NCBI RefSeq assembly: GCF_036010505.1
Contig: NZ_CP108569.1
Span: forward strand, 6,712,001-6,776,000
Source of the DNA: Streptomyces sp. NBC_01197
GTDB taxonomy: Bacteria; Actinomycetota; Actinomycetes; Streptomycetales; Streptomycetaceae
Direction of reading: 5' to 3'
DNA: 64,000 nt
Shown: piece by piece, positions 29,614 to 38,098 of the stretch
Layout of the letters: every line of letters starts with the position of its first letter
Position numbering within the stretch: position 1 is the stretch's first letter
Notes under the pieces: model-generated
Databases searched by the model: none
What the model saw: only the letters and a program-made list of their open reading frames with translations
What the model was told of the DNA's origin: nothing
Translations under genes and position numbers: made by a program

Positions 29614-29716
29614 CCGGTGGGACACGAGCGCACGAGGCGATCCGCCGGCCGGCCGGGGCACGCATCAGGCGGGGGGACGGCGGCACCTGTCGCATCCGGC
29701 GGGGGGCGATACGGCC

Positions 29717-30532
29717 GTGCCGGCACCCCAGCACGCTGAGATCCCCAACCCCGTCGCCACCCGGCTGCGGCAGTTGGTGGAGGGCTGTCGGCTGACCCCC
29801 GCGCAGGGGCGCATCGCGCAGAGCATGCTGCGTCGCCCAGCTGAGGTGCCGTTCCTCTCCAGCGTCGCGCTGGCCGAGCTGGCGGGCGTCAGTCAGCCGA
29901 CCGTCACCCGGTTCGCCATGGCTCTGGGCTTCGACGGCTACCCGGCCCTGCGCCGCCACCTGCGGGAGGTCGTCACCGCCGAGCCAGGGTCCGCTGTAGC
30001 AGAAGCAAACGTCTACCAGAAGCTGGTCCATGCCGAGATCGACAACCTCAGCAGCCTGGCCACAGCCCTCGCCGACCCGGTGTCCGTCGTCCGCGCGGGC
30101 CGGCTGCTCGCCGCCTCTCACCCGCTGCCGGTGCTGGGTCTGCGGGCCGCCGCCGCCCAGGCAGGCGACTTCGCCGGTTTCGCTCGTACGGTGCACCCCG
30201 ACATCCGGTTGCTCGACGAGGGAGGAACAGTGCTCACCGACCGCATCGACGCCGCCGTGCGGGCCGGCGCATCAGCCCTGCTGTGCTTCGCCCCGCCCGG
30301 CCACCCGCGCGAGGTTGTCGACGCCCTGGCCTACGCGCGGGGGGCCGGTCTGACCATCGTCACCGTCACCGACAACTCGTTCGCGTCGGTCGTCCCGCAC
30401 ACCGACCTCCTGCTGTTCGCCGCCGGCACGGCGCACGGGTCCGACACCGTCTGCGCCCCTGTGCTGCTCGGCCGCGTACTGCTGCAGGCCACCTGCCGCA
30501 CCCTCCCGGGCGGCCGGGTCCGCCTGGCCTGA
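29717..30532 (+). CDS. RpiR/MurR family regulator (HTH-6 plus SIS domain)
   Basis: A 271-residue protein. The N-terminal HTH-6 domain shows LAELAGVSQPTVTRFAMALGFDGYPALR, and the C-terminal half (about 120-265) has the SIS fold that usually binds phosphosugars. Atypically for a sugar-phosphate sensor, it lies 103 bp after hutD in the same direction, so it may form the end of the hut transcription unit and respond to another ligand. GTG at 29717 has a G-run about 10 bases upstream; the start is uncertain by a few codons. Confidence 0.82.
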   Translation: MPAPQHAEIPNPVATRLRQLVEGCRLTPAQGRIAQSMLRRPAEVPFLSSVALAELAGVSQPTVTRFAMALGFDGYPALRRHLREVVTAEPGSAVAEANVYQKLVHAEIDNLSSLATALADPVSVVRAGRLLAASHPLPVLGLRAAAAQAGDFAGFARTVHPDIRLLDEGGTVLTDRIDAAVRAGASALLCFAPPGHPREVVDALAYARGAGLTIVTVTDNSFASVVPHTDLLLFAAGTAHGSDTVCAPVLLGRVLLQATCRTLPGGRVRLA

Positions 30533-30727
30533 AGGACTCGACGGCAGCCACGCCGCGGGGGCGGGGGCGGGCGAGTGCTGGGGGAGGGCTGGATGAAGAC
30601 CCTCCTGCGGGCTACGGCGTCATCATCGATGGGGCGCCCGGTGCGGATCAGCCCGCGTTCTCCGGACGGATCGTGCTGATGCCGTAGCCGGCGCCTGCCC
30701 GATCCGTCGCCACCGCAGTCACCCGGG

Positions 30728-31561
30728 TCAGCCGTTGGCGAGGGCCTTCACGCGGGCGAGCTTCCCATTGAACCGGTCATGGTCACCGACCGTCGCTCCC
30801 TTGGAGGTGTACTGCCAGAAGGTCTGGACCTTCCAGCCCGCAGGCAGGACTCCGACGGACGAACCGTAGTGCGGCACCCACAGCGGATTGGTCTTGCCGA
30901 ACCCGGAGTTGTTCCCCGTACAGGACTTCCACCAGTTGGTGGAGGTGTACACGACGACATCCCGGCTGGTCTTCGCCCTGTAGGTCCTGGAAAAGTCCCT
31001 GATCCAGTTGACCATGCCCTGGTGGCTCAGTCCGTAACAGGAGGCTCCGTAGGGGTTGTACTCCAGATCCAGGGCGCCGGGCAGGGTCTTGCCGTCCTTG
31101 GACCAGCCGCCGCCGTGAGCGAGGAAGTACTTGGCCTGGGTGGCGCCGCTGGAGGTGTTGGGAGTGGCGAAATGGTAGGAGCCCCGGATGATGCCGGCCC
31201 TGTACGACCCGTTGTACTGCTGGGTGAAAGACGGGTTCTTGTAGCTGGTCGACTCCGTCGCCTTTACGTAGGCAAACCTCACGCCGGCCTTCCGGAGCGT
31301 GGACCATGCGACGTTGTGCTGATAACTGCTGACGTCGACGCCCTCTGTGCCCCAGGCGGCGGCGAGTGCGACGCCACTCCTGCTGGTGTCCTCATGTCTG
31401 AGGATCTGGGAGCCGGCGAAGTCATCCCCGGGGTGGGAGGGCTCGGGGACGCCGGTGGCGGCGCCTGCGGAACTGGACAACACGAGAGCCAGGGCTGGAA
31501 TACCCACGGCCAGAGCGGCCAGGACAGTCGACATCTGGCGAGGTGTGGCGGGCACAGACAT
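30728..31561 (-). CDS. Secreted GH25 muramidase (lysozyme)
   Basis: A 277-residue protein with a Sec-type signal peptide (hydrophobic core at about 12-30, cleavage near SAGA-AT) and a GH25 catalytic domain from about 72. The domain has the family start EGVDVSSYQHNV, the acidic strand LPGALDLEYNPYG carrying the catalytic Asp/Glu pair, and late WQY. It should cleave the MurNAc-GlcNAc bond of peptidoglycan outside the cell, in wall turnover or attack on competitors. ATG at 31561 has GGAGG 6 bases upstream. No neighbouring gene shares its operon. Confidence 0.92.
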   Translation of the reverse strand: MSVPATPRQMSTVLAALAVGIPALALVLSSSAGAATGVPEPSHPGDDFAGSQILRHEDTSRSGVALAAAWGTEGVDVSSYQHNVAWSTLRKAGVRFAYVKATESTSYKNPSFTQQYNGSYRAGIIRGSYHFATPNTSSGATQAKYFLAHGGGWSKDGKTLPGALDLEYNPYGASCYGLSHQGMVNWIRDFSRTYRAKTSRDVVVYTSTNWWKSCTGNNSGFGKTNPLWVPHYGSSVGVLPAGWKVQTFWQYTSKGATVGDHDRFNGKLARVKALANG

Positions 31562-31679
31562 GAGACGCCTCCAAGGGTCAAGCCCAGCCTGCGCGGAGTC
31601 CGGGGGGACACACCGTCAGGCGCGCGGAAGGCGCGGCTCATGTCACCCGATACGCCGTACGGAGGATGGCGGTCGAAGC

Positions 31680-31860
31680 GGCAACCGGGCCCTGACCGAG
31701 ACCGATGGTCTCGGCAACGGGGCTATCTTCGGCTACGACACCGGTGGATTCGAGCACACCGTCACCGACGCCGGCGGGGCGATGACCGTCACAGGCCAGA
31801 CGTGCGCGGCAACGTGGTCTCCTCGACCACCTGTCAGGACCAGGCGGCCAACCACTGCTC
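31680..31860 (+). pseudogene. RHS/YD-repeat fragment, frameshifted
   Basis: One frame reads DGLGNGAIFGYDTGGFEHTVTDAGGAMTVTG until about 31797; another frame continues DVRGNVVSSTTCQDQAANHCS to about 31860. Together they match the YD-repeat pattern of RHS proteins (GYD, TVTD, TGHDVRGN), where one base of the His codon appears to be missing at about 31798. There is no start, no extended frame and no neighbouring RHS module, so this is a relic of a much larger gene. Confidence 0.7.
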
Positions 31861-31874
31861 GCGGCGGTCGTCTG

Positions 31875-32129
31875 CTGAGCACGCCCGTCGACGGCGGTGC
31901 CCTCGATCTGGGTGCCACCTGGTTCTGGCCGGGGGAGGTGCGCGTTGCCGCGCGGGCCGCACGGACCGGGGGACAGCGTCTGTCCGGGAACGCAGTCCTC
32001 CACGACGGAGCGGGCGCTCGTCGTTGCCCGGACAACATGATCGACGTTCCGGCCTGCCGTTTGCTGGCCAGGGCTCAGCGCTCGGCCTTGGTATCCGCGG
32101 CGGCGCTCCCCGAAGGACTGGAGCCATGA
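31875..32129 (+). pseudogene. Flavin amine oxidase fragment
   Basis: An open stretch of about 83 residues reads GGALDLGATWFWPGEVRVAA, then DNMIDVPACRLLARAQ and LPEGLEP, ending at a stop at 32127-32129. This resembles the segment after the FAD-binding fingerprint of monoamine-oxidase-type proteins (GATWFWPGE...IDVPAYRF...AQ). Both the N-terminal FAD motif and the C-terminal half are missing, and it abuts the RHS fragment in the same frame. From 32130 to 32375 nothing recognisable was seen. Confidence 0.6.
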
Positions 32130-32375
32130 GCCCTGGAGTGCCCCGGCCTCCGTGCACGCACCCACCGACTGCTCCCTCTTGGGCCGCCCCTTCGACCGGC
32201 AGCCAGCCCTGGGCGGCCGGACCGGCTGAACCGGGCCTCGACCGAGACGGGCGCCGACCAAGCCGGGCCGAAGGCCCCTGCCTCCGGGGAACGTGCGGCG
32301 CACTCCGTTCTGCCCTCGGCGCGACGCGACGGCGTCACGTCCGGCTGACACGGGGAGCGGGTCCGGGCGTACCGG

Positions 32376-33164
32376 CTACCGCTTGAAGTCCATTTCCTCG
32401 ATGCGTGTCTGCACAGTGCGGCCGCTTTCCCAGGCGTTGGCTCCCGGTGCCACGTCCGGCATGGGGATGTCCGCCCGGTTTTCCCGCTTGCCGGAAGTCG
32501 AGATGCCGAGCCTGTCGTCCCGGGCCTGGACCATCTCGTCCGCGGCCTGCCCGTCCTGGGTGAAGCCCATCATCAGCTGCGGGATTCCGTAGGGGAAGTC
32601 GTCGCGGTCGTACTGCCACGTGTGGAAGGTCTTCCCGTAGGTGGTCACGAGGTCCTCGAAGTAGGCGTGTTCGGCCATATCGGGGATACCGGGGGCGGTG
32701 AGACTGCCGGACTTGACCTCGTAGTGGTGACTGTGCCAAAGCCGCTTCTCGTCATCGGGCAGACCGCGGAAACGTTCCTCGCTGATGATGTACTCGATGC
32801 CGATCAGGCGGGCGTCGGGCGCATTGCGGTCGAAGATCACGCACTGGTGCAGGTCGTGCTGGAGATGGATGCAGAAGTGTGTGGCCTCCACCTGCCGACC
32901 CATGTCGTCGGCGTACATGTGGAAGCCGTTGAGATACGTACTCATCGCGTCGAGGGGGTATTTCGGCTGCATCGCGCCGGCGGCCAGGTCCAGCGCCCGG
33001 TGTTTGAGCGGATGCCCCTTCCCGATCTTGCTGATCGTGGTCATCTTGCGGCCGAACAGGAGGCCGACCGCAGCTGTCACGCCTGCTGCGACGCCGATGC
33101 CTACGGTGGCGGCCGGTCCGAGACCGGAGCGACCCGGGCGATATGTGTTGTGGATGAACCCCAT
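32376..33164 (-). CDS. OBAP-family (DUF1264) protein
   Basis: A 262-residue protein with one hydrophobic N-terminal segment (about 17-38) followed by a DUF1264 domain. Recognisable segments are HMYADDMGRQVEATHFC, QCVIFD, GIEYIISEERF, LWHSHHYEVKSG and PYGIPQLMMGF. In plants the family (oil body-associated proteins) binds lipid bodies; the bacterial function is not known. The gene has no partner in an operon and is flanked on both sides by gene fragments. The ATG at 33164 lacks a clear ribosome site; an internal Met at residue 41 would remove the hydrophobic segment, so the start needs care. Confidence 0.78.
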   Translation of the reverse strand: MGFIHNTYRPGRSGLGPAATVGIGVAAGVTAAVGLLFGRKMTTISKIGKGHPLKHRALDLAAGAMQPKYPLDAMSTYLNGFHMYADDMGRQVEATHFCIHLQHDLHQCVIFDRNAPDARLIGIEYIISEERFRGLPDDEKRLWHSHHYEVKSGSLTAPGIPDMAEHAYFEDLVTTYGKTFHTWQYDRDDFPYGIPQLMMGFTQDGQAADEMVQARDDRLGISTSGKRENRADIPMPDVAPGANAWESGRTVQTRIEEMDFKR

Positions 33165-33326
33165 GCGTGGTTTTGTACCCCTGGCGCTGGACTCGTAACA
33201 GCCTCCGACGCGATCAGGGAACGGAAAGAGCAGCCAAGCCCCGAAAAAATAGCGCTCCGATCGGACGCTGTTGTCCCGTTGCGCCGACTGGCGCTGTCGC
33301 CCCCGGGCACGACGACGTATCCGTAC

Positions 33327-33722
33327 TCACTGGAGTCCTGGGTTGCGCCCCTCGTCGCCTTTCGGCCCGCAGCACCCATTGCTGTTCCTCCAGTTGGGCA
33401 GCGGCTGAAGGCCGGCGGCGTCCTCCGGGTTTGTCAGCACTGTGTGTCGTCTGCCCGCGGAGATGACGAATCCATCTCCGGGGCAGATCACAGGTCCGCG
33501 CGGCTGAGCCGGCTTGGGGTTCTCCTGATCCTCCTGCACGACGTAGGGAGGCCCCCAAGGCTCGGGATCGATCGCGTAGCGGCCCCGGGGAACAGTGGAA
33601 GGTGCCTCGTGTGTCTTCTTCTCCTGCTCGCGTTCGCCGTCCGAAAGCTCAGAGGCAGCGGCAAGCCTGGCCAGCTCCGGCGTGATCGCAGCGCCACACT
33701 TGGAACAGAGGAAGACGGTCAC
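33327..33722 (-). CDS. Conserved small Cys-motif protein, possibly truncated
   Basis: A 131-residue protein that starts VTVFLCSKCGAAITPELA, with a CxxC pair near the N-terminus, then APSTVPRGRYAIDPEPWGPPYV, and GCCGPKG near the end. I recall similar small hypothetical proteins in streptomycetes that continue past this point with more cysteines; here the frame stops soon after GCCG, so the C-terminus may be lost by a frameshift near 33345. A zinc-binding role is plausible but unproven. GTG at 33722 is a best guess, as the G-run lies directly against it. Confidence 0.55.
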   Translation of the reverse strand: MTVFLCSKCGAAITPELARLAAASELSDGEREQEKKTHEAPSTVPRGRYAIDPEPWGPPYVVQEDQENPKPAQPRGPVICPGDGFVISAGRRHTVLTNPEDAAGLQPLPNWRNSNGCCGPKGDEGRNPGLQ

Positions 33723-33910
33723 CCCCTCGTTGTAGCGCTCAGGCCTGATCTGCAGCCGCAGCGGGCAGCCGACCCAGGGACGCGCAGAAGACGGCCGCGG
33801 GCGCCGTGACCGAGCATGCCCAGCCAGGAGCGCTTGGCTTGTCACGGAGTCGATGGTGGACAACGCCTGTGGGGCGAGGGAGGTCACGCGTCTCCCTGGA
33901 AGGACGGCTC

Positions 33911-34157
33911 TCACGTGCTGCGGCCCACCTACGCCACGATTGTGCTGGAGGCCGCAGAGTCTGTCCTGACCCTGGCGCGGTGGCTCGGGCCCTCCTCGCC
34001 TGCGATCACCCTCGGTTACTATGCTCACCTCATGCCGTAGGCCGGAAACAAGGGGCCGGAAGCAAGGGGCGCCGCCATCGACGGACTGCTCGGGGAGTGG
34101 AGGGATCGGCATGCCGGTCGGGACTCCCAGATTCTCCCCACGCCCGTTGAAGGGTGA
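33911..34157 (+). pseudogene. C-terminal remnant of a tyrosine site-specific recombinase (integrase)
   Basis: The frame reads HVLRPTYATIVLEAAESVLTLARWLG, then SSPAITLGYYAHLMP, followed by a TAG at 34038-34040, and then continues in the same frame AGNKGPEARGAAIDGLLGEWRDRHAGRDSQ to a TGA at 34155-34157. This matches the end of actinomycete integrases (HxLRHTYAS, WLGHSSP, GYYAHFMPEAG...AAIDGLLGE). The TAG stands where Glu is usual. The conserved H of LRH and of WLGH are Pro here. No upstream integrase half is present. The remaining sequence in 33723-33910 and 34158-34226 shows nothing recognisable. Confidence 0.78.
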
Positions 34158-34226
34158 TTGCCGCTGCTACGCCCTTCCAGAGTTGGCCGCGGCTCGCAAA
34201 GCTGAAGAAACAGGTGGCCTGGGAAA

Positions 34227-35078
34227 ATGCTGAGAGAGGTCACCGCGACCCGCTACGTCACGCCCCTGCGTGAGGGCGGATCGCTCCCCGGGATCGTCGA
34301 GGCCGACGACCTCGGTACGTATGTCATGAAGTTCACCGGCGCCGGGCAGGGCCGTAAGACGCTCGTGGCCGAGGTCATCTGTGGTCAGCTCGGCCGCAGG
34401 CTCGGGCTGCGTGTGCCCGAGCTCGTACAGATGCAGCTGGACCCCGTCATCGGGCTGTCCGAGCCCGACCAGGAGGTGCAGGAGCTGCTGAAGGCCAGCG
34501 GCGGGCTGAACCTCGGGATGGACTACCTGCCGGGGTCGCTCGGCTTCGATCCGCTCGCTTACCAGGTCGGCCCGGAGGAGGCCGGGCGGATCGTCTGGTT
34601 CGACGCGGTGATCAACAACGTCGACCGCTCCTGGCGCAACCCCAACATGCTTGTCTGGCACGGCGATCTCTGGCTCATCGACCACGGCGCCACCATGATC
34701 TGGCACCACAACTGGCCCTCCGCGAAGAACTACGGCAGCAAGCCGTACGACGCGTCCGACCACGTCCTTGCCACCTTCGCCCCCGATGTGGCGTCCGCCG
34801 CCGCCGAGCTGGCTCCGCTGGTCACCGAGGAGCTGCTCACCGAGGTCGCCGCCGATGTGCCGGAAGCCTGGCTGGAGGAGGAGGCCGGCTTCGGTACCAC
34901 CGATGAGCTGCGGCGCGCGTATGTGGAGGTCCTGCTGGAGAGGGCCGCATCCGTGCACACCCGGATCACGTTCGGGCCGCAGACCCCCACCGGCCCGTCC
35001 CGCGCCCCCGGCTGGCTCGCCGAGCGCCTCGCGCCCCCCGCACGGCAGCAGGACGAGAAGAAGGACGGCACCCGGTGA
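34227..35078 (+). CDS. HipA-like kinase-fold protein
   Basis: A 283-residue protein related to HipA-type kinases. The N-terminal VMKFTGAGQGRKTLVAEV resembles the ATP-lobe Lys strand, and INNVDRSWRNPNMLVW followed by LIDHGATM corresponds to the catalytic D-x5-N and metal-binding D motifs. It lacks the N-terminal Couple-hipA domain. It overlaps the next gene by four bases (GTGA), and HipA-like/DUF3037 pairs recur in bacteria. The role is unknown; a toxin-antitoxin-like or regulatory kinase module is possible. ATG at 34227 follows GGGAAA. Confidence 0.78.
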   Translation: MLREVTATRYVTPLREGGSLPGIVEADDLGTYVMKFTGAGQGRKTLVAEVICGQLGRRLGLRVPELVQMQLDPVIGLSEPDQEVQELLKASGGLNLGMDYLPGSLGFDPLAYQVGPEEAGRIVWFDAVINNVDRSWRNPNMLVWHGDLWLIDHGATMIWHHNWPSAKNYGSKPYDASDHVLATFAPDVASAAAELAPLVTEELLTEVAADVPEAWLEEEAGFGTTDELRRAYVEVLLERAASVHTRITFGPQTPTGPSRAPGWLAERLAPPARQQDEKKDGTR

Positions 35079-35473
35079 CCGGTCGTGATCCCGGTCACCG
35101 GGATGTCTACGAGTACGCGCTGGTGCGGGTGATGCCACGGGTCGACCGCGGCGAGATGTTCAACGCGGGAGTCCTGGTCTACTGCCGGGCCAGGTCGTTC
35201 GTCGTCGCACGCACGCACCTGGACGAGGCGAAGCTGAAGATGCTCGACCCGCACGCAGACGTCGTCGGGGTACGCGCCGCGCTGCGCGCCGTTGAAGGGG
35301 TCTGCCATGGTGGCGAGGCGGCCGGCCAGGCGGGCCCCGACGACGCGGGGCGCCGGTTCCGCTGGCTGATCGCCCCCCGTTCGACGGTCGTACAGCCCGG
35401 TCCTGTGCACACCGGGCTGACCACCGACCCGGGCGCGGAGGCCGACCGGCTGCTCGCGTTGCTGGTGCGCTGA
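35075..35473 (+). CDS. DUF3037 protein
   Basis: A 132-residue protein with the DUF3037 pattern YEYALVRVMPRVDRGEMFNAGVLVYC near the N-terminus and FRWLIAPRSTVVQP later. GTG at 35075 overlaps the HipA-like stop codon, so the two are translationally coupled and probably act together. The biochemical function of DUF3037 is not known. Confidence 0.85.
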   Translation: MTGRDPGHRDVYEYALVRVMPRVDRGEMFNAGVLVYCRARSFVVARTHLDEAKLKMLDPHADVVGVRAALRAVEGVCHGGEAAGQAGPDDAGRRFRWLIAPRSTVVQPGPVHTGLTTDPGAEADRLLALLVR

Positions 35474-35479
35474 CGGGGT

Positions 35480-35533
35480 GGCACCCGGTGTGACGTTCAC
35501 TGCTGATCCCGTGTGCCGTTGACACCGGGTGCC
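35480..35533. repeat. 12-bp inverted repeat GGCACCCGGTGT with 30-nt spacer
   Basis: The left arm at 35480-35491 and right arm at 35522-35533 are exact inverses. It lies just after the DUF3037 stop. The long spacer makes it a weak terminator; it could also be an operator. Confidence 0.6.
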
Positions 35534-35562
35534 AGGCCTTCTAGCGTCTCGTCTGCTGAAGG

Positions 35563-35582
35563 TACTAAGCGGTTGCTCAGTA
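35563..35582 (+). promoter_or_regulatory. TetR-like operator TACTAAGCGGTTGCTCAGTA
   Basis: A 20-bp near-palindrome with outer arms TACT/AGTA and inner CTAAGC/GCTCAG (one mismatch), 36 bp before the fabG-like start. This form is common before actinobacterial fatty-acid and SDR genes controlled by TetR regulators. No TetR gene is in the window. Confidence 0.6.
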
Positions 35583-35618
35583 ATTGGGGGCCGCGATCCG
35601 AGGGCGAGGAGAGCCAGT

Positions 35619-36380
35619 ATGTCCACCACTGAGCAGCGTGTTGCCATCGTGACCGGGGCCGCGCGCGGCATTGGCGCCGCCACCGCTGTACGTCTGGCGG
35701 CGGAGGGCCGCGCCGTCGCCGTACTCGACCTCGACGAGGCGGCCTGCAAGGACACCGTCGAGCAGATCACCTCCGCGGGCGGCCGGTCCATCGCTGTGAG
35801 CTGTGATGTCTCGGACAGCACCCAGGTCGAAGCTGCGGTTGCCCGGGTCGCGGCCGAGCTCGGCGCCCCGACGATCCTCGTCAACAACGCCGGTGTCCTC
35901 CGCGACAACCTGCTCTTCAAGATGAGCGAGTCGGACTGGGACATGGTCATGAACGTCCACCTCAAGGGTGCGTTCCTGATGTCCAAGGCTGTCCAGAAGC
36001 ACATGGTGGATGCCAAGTTCGGCCGGATCGTCAGCCTGTCCTCCAGCTCGGCGCTGGGCAACCGCGGCCAGGCGAACTACTCCGCCGTGAAGGCCGGCCT
36101 CCAGGGCTTCACCAAGACGCTCGCCAAGGAGCTCGGCAAGTTCGGCGTCACCGCCAACGCCGTCGCTCCCGGCTTCATCGTCACCGAGATGACCGCGCAG
36201 ACCGCGGCGCGCGTCGGTATGGGCTTCGAGGAGTTCCAGGCCGCCGCCGCCACCCAGATCCCGGTGCAGCGTGTCGGCAGGCCCGAGGACATCGCCAACG
36301 CCATCGCCTTCTTCACCGGCGAGGACGCGGGCTTCGTGTCCGGACAGGTCATGTACGTCGCCGGCGGACCGCTCAACTGA
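35619..36380 (+). CDS. Short-chain dehydrogenase, FabG-like (3-oxoacyl reductase)
   Basis: A 253-residue classical SDR. The NADP-binding TGAARGIG lies at about 12-19, the structural NNAG motif follows, and the catalytic set is the Ser in SLSSSS plus Tyr and Lys in YSAVK. It should reduce a 3-oxoacyl (ACP or CoA) or related ketone with NAD(P)H. ATG at 35619 follows GAGGAG. It is followed 46 bp later by another SDR in the same direction; both are probably controlled from the TetR-like site upstream. Confidence 0.92.
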   Translation: MSTTEQRVAIVTGAARGIGAATAVRLAAEGRAVAVLDLDEAACKDTVEQITSAGGRSIAVSCDVSDSTQVEAAVARVAAELGAPTILVNNAGVLRDNLLFKMSESDWDMVMNVHLKGAFLMSKAVQKHMVDAKFGRIVSLSSSSALGNRGQANYSAVKAGLQGFTKTLAKELGKFGVTANAVAPGFIVTEMTAQTAARVGMGFEEFQAAAATQIPVQRVGRPEDIANAIAFFTGEDAGFVSGQVMYVAGGPLN

Positions 36381-36426
36381 GCCGGGACTCAAGGGAGTCA
36401 CGGGAATCACAAGGGGATCGACGGAG

Positions 36427-37182
36427 ATGACTGCACAGGACAGCGGGAAGGTCGCGCTGATCACCGGCGCGAGCCGCGGTATCGGATACGGGATCGCCGA
36501 GGCGTTCGTCGCCCGCGGCGACCGGGTCTGCATCACCGGCCGTAACGAGGACGCGCTCAAGGCGGCGGTGGAGCAGCTCGGCGCCGACCGGGCGATCGGC
36601 GTCGCGGGCAAGGCCCATGACGAGGCGCACCAGGCGGCGGCCGTCGAGCGGACCATGGAGGTGTTCGGCAGGGTCGACCACCTGGTCAACAACGCCGGTA
36701 CGAACCCGGTGTTCGGGCCGATGGCCGAGATGGATCTGAACGTGGCGCGCAAGGTCTACGAGACCAATGTCATCTCGGCGCTCGGCTTCGCCCAGCAAAC
36801 CTGGAAGGCGTGGCAGAAGGAGAACGGCGGCGCGATCGTGAACATCGCGTCCGTCGCCGGTGTCTCCGCCTCGCCGTTCATCGGCGCGTACGGCATGAGC
36901 AAGGCCGCGATGGTCAACCTCACCCTCCAGCTGGCGCACGAGTTCGCCCCGGTCGTACGGGTCAACGCCATCGCGCCCGCCGTGGTGAAGACGAAGTTCG
37001 CCGAGGCGCTGTACGAAGGCCGCGAGGCGGAGGCAGCCGCCGCGTACCCGCTGGGCAGGCTCGGAGTGCCCGCGGACATCGGGGGCGCCGCCGCGTTCCT
37101 CACGTCCGACCAGTCGGGCTGGGTCACCGGGCAGACCCTGGTGGTCGACGGCGGGATCTTCCTCAACGCGGGCGTCGGCTGA
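36427..37182 (+). CDS. Short-chain dehydrogenase/reductase
   Basis: A 251-residue classical SDR with TGASRGIG at the cofactor site, NNAGTNP, the catalytic Ser in NIASVAG and Tyr/Lys in YGMSKAA. The C-terminal GQTLVVDGG is typical of 3-oxoacyl-ACP-reductase-like enzymes. The substrate is not predictable. The start is ATG at 36427 behind GGAG. It probably shares a transcript with the FabG-like gene and ends at the hairpin at 37240. Confidence 0.9.
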   Translation: MTAQDSGKVALITGASRGIGYGIAEAFVARGDRVCITGRNEDALKAAVEQLGADRAIGVAGKAHDEAHQAAAVERTMEVFGRVDHLVNNAGTNPVFGPMAEMDLNVARKVYETNVISALGFAQQTWKAWQKENGGAIVNIASVAGVSASPFIGAYGMSKAAMVNLTLQLAHEFAPVVRVNAIAPAVVKTKFAEALYEGREAEAAAAYPLGRLGVPADIGGAAAFLTSDQSGWVTGQTLVVDGGIFLNAGVG

Positions 37183-37239
37183 GTCCCGGCCCGCCCGGGG
37201 CCCCCACCCGCAGCTCCGCCCGCGGAGCCCGCTCACCGC

Positions 37240-37267
37240 ACGGCCCCGGACATCCGTCCGGGGCCGT
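37240..37267. terminator. Hairpin terminator after the SDR pair
   Basis: ACGGCCCCGGAC at 37240-37251 pairs perfectly with 37256-37267 across the 4-nt loop ATCC. The next bases are TGTC rather than a T-run, as is common for GC-rich actinomycete terminators. Confidence 0.82.
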
Positions 37268-37328
37268 TGTCAGAGGTCGCCGGTAGGTTCAGTGAGGAAG
37301 AACGGATCGCACACCGGAGGTTGTTGAC

Positions 37329-38012
37329 GTGACCGGAACCGACATGCTGCCCGCATCCTGGAGCGGCGTCCTCGGCGATGAGCTGGAGAAGCCCTACTTC
37401 AAGGAGCTGACGGCTTTCGTCGAGGAGGAGCGGGCCAAGGGGCCGGTCTACCCGCCGCGCGACGAGGTCTTCGCCGCGCTGGACGCCACGCCGTACGACA
37501 GGGTGAAGGTGCTGATCCTCGGCCAGGACCCGTACCACGGCGAGGGCCAGGGCCACGGGCTCTGCTTCTCGGTGCGCCCGGGGGTCCGGACCCCGCCCTC
37601 CCTGCGGAACATCTACAAGGAGATGAAGGAGGAGCTCGGCCACCCGGTCCCGGACAACGGCTATCTGATGCCGTGGGCCGAGCAGGGCGTCCTTCTGCTC
37701 AACGCGGTGCTCACGGTGCGCGCCTCGGAGGCCAACTCGCACAAGGGAAAGGGCTGGGAAAGGTTCACAGACGCGGTGATCAGCGCTGTGGCCGCGCGCC
37801 CCGACCCCGCGGTCTTCGTCCTCTGGGGCAACTACGCACAGAAGAAACTGCCGCTGATCGACGAGGAGCGTCACGTGGTGGTGAAGGGCGCCCACCCCTC
37901 GCCGCTCTCCGCGAAGAAGTTCTTCGGCTCGCGGCCCTTCACGCAGATCGACAAGGCGGTCGCCGGGCAGGGCCACGCGCCGATCGACTGGCGGATCCCC
38001 GACCTGGGCTGA
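37329..38012 (+). CDS. ung: Uracil-DNA glycosylase
   Basis: A 227-residue family 1 uracil-DNA glycosylase that removes uracil from DNA in base excision repair. The water-activating GQDPYH motif is at 65-70 (Asp67 catalytic), LLLNAVLTV follows at about 122-130, and the DNA-intercalation loop HPSPLS starts at His189. GTG at 37329 has GGAGG 8 bases upstream. It is monocistronic, right after the SDR terminator. Confidence 0.96.
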   Translation: MTGTDMLPASWSGVLGDELEKPYFKELTAFVEEERAKGPVYPPRDEVFAALDATPYDRVKVLILGQDPYHGEGQGHGLCFSVRPGVRTPPSLRNIYKEMKEELGHPVPDNGYLMPWAEQGVLLLNAVLTVRASEANSHKGKGWERFTDAVISAVAARPDPAVFVLWGNYAQKKLPLIDEERHVVVKGAHPSPLSAKKFFGSRPFTQIDKAVAGQGHAPIDWRIPDLG

Positions 38013-38098
38013 CCGGGTTCACCCGAGGTTGCGGCTAGCGTCGGTGGTATGCCGGGACGAACCGGACATCCGTGTGTGGGCGGCTACAGGAGGCAGCG

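Noticed and set aside
29552..29716. Longer start for the RpiR-type regulator back to 29552
   Set aside because: The extra 55 codons overlap hutD, have no HTH-family similarity, and the GTG at 29717 sits just before the HTH-6 domain.
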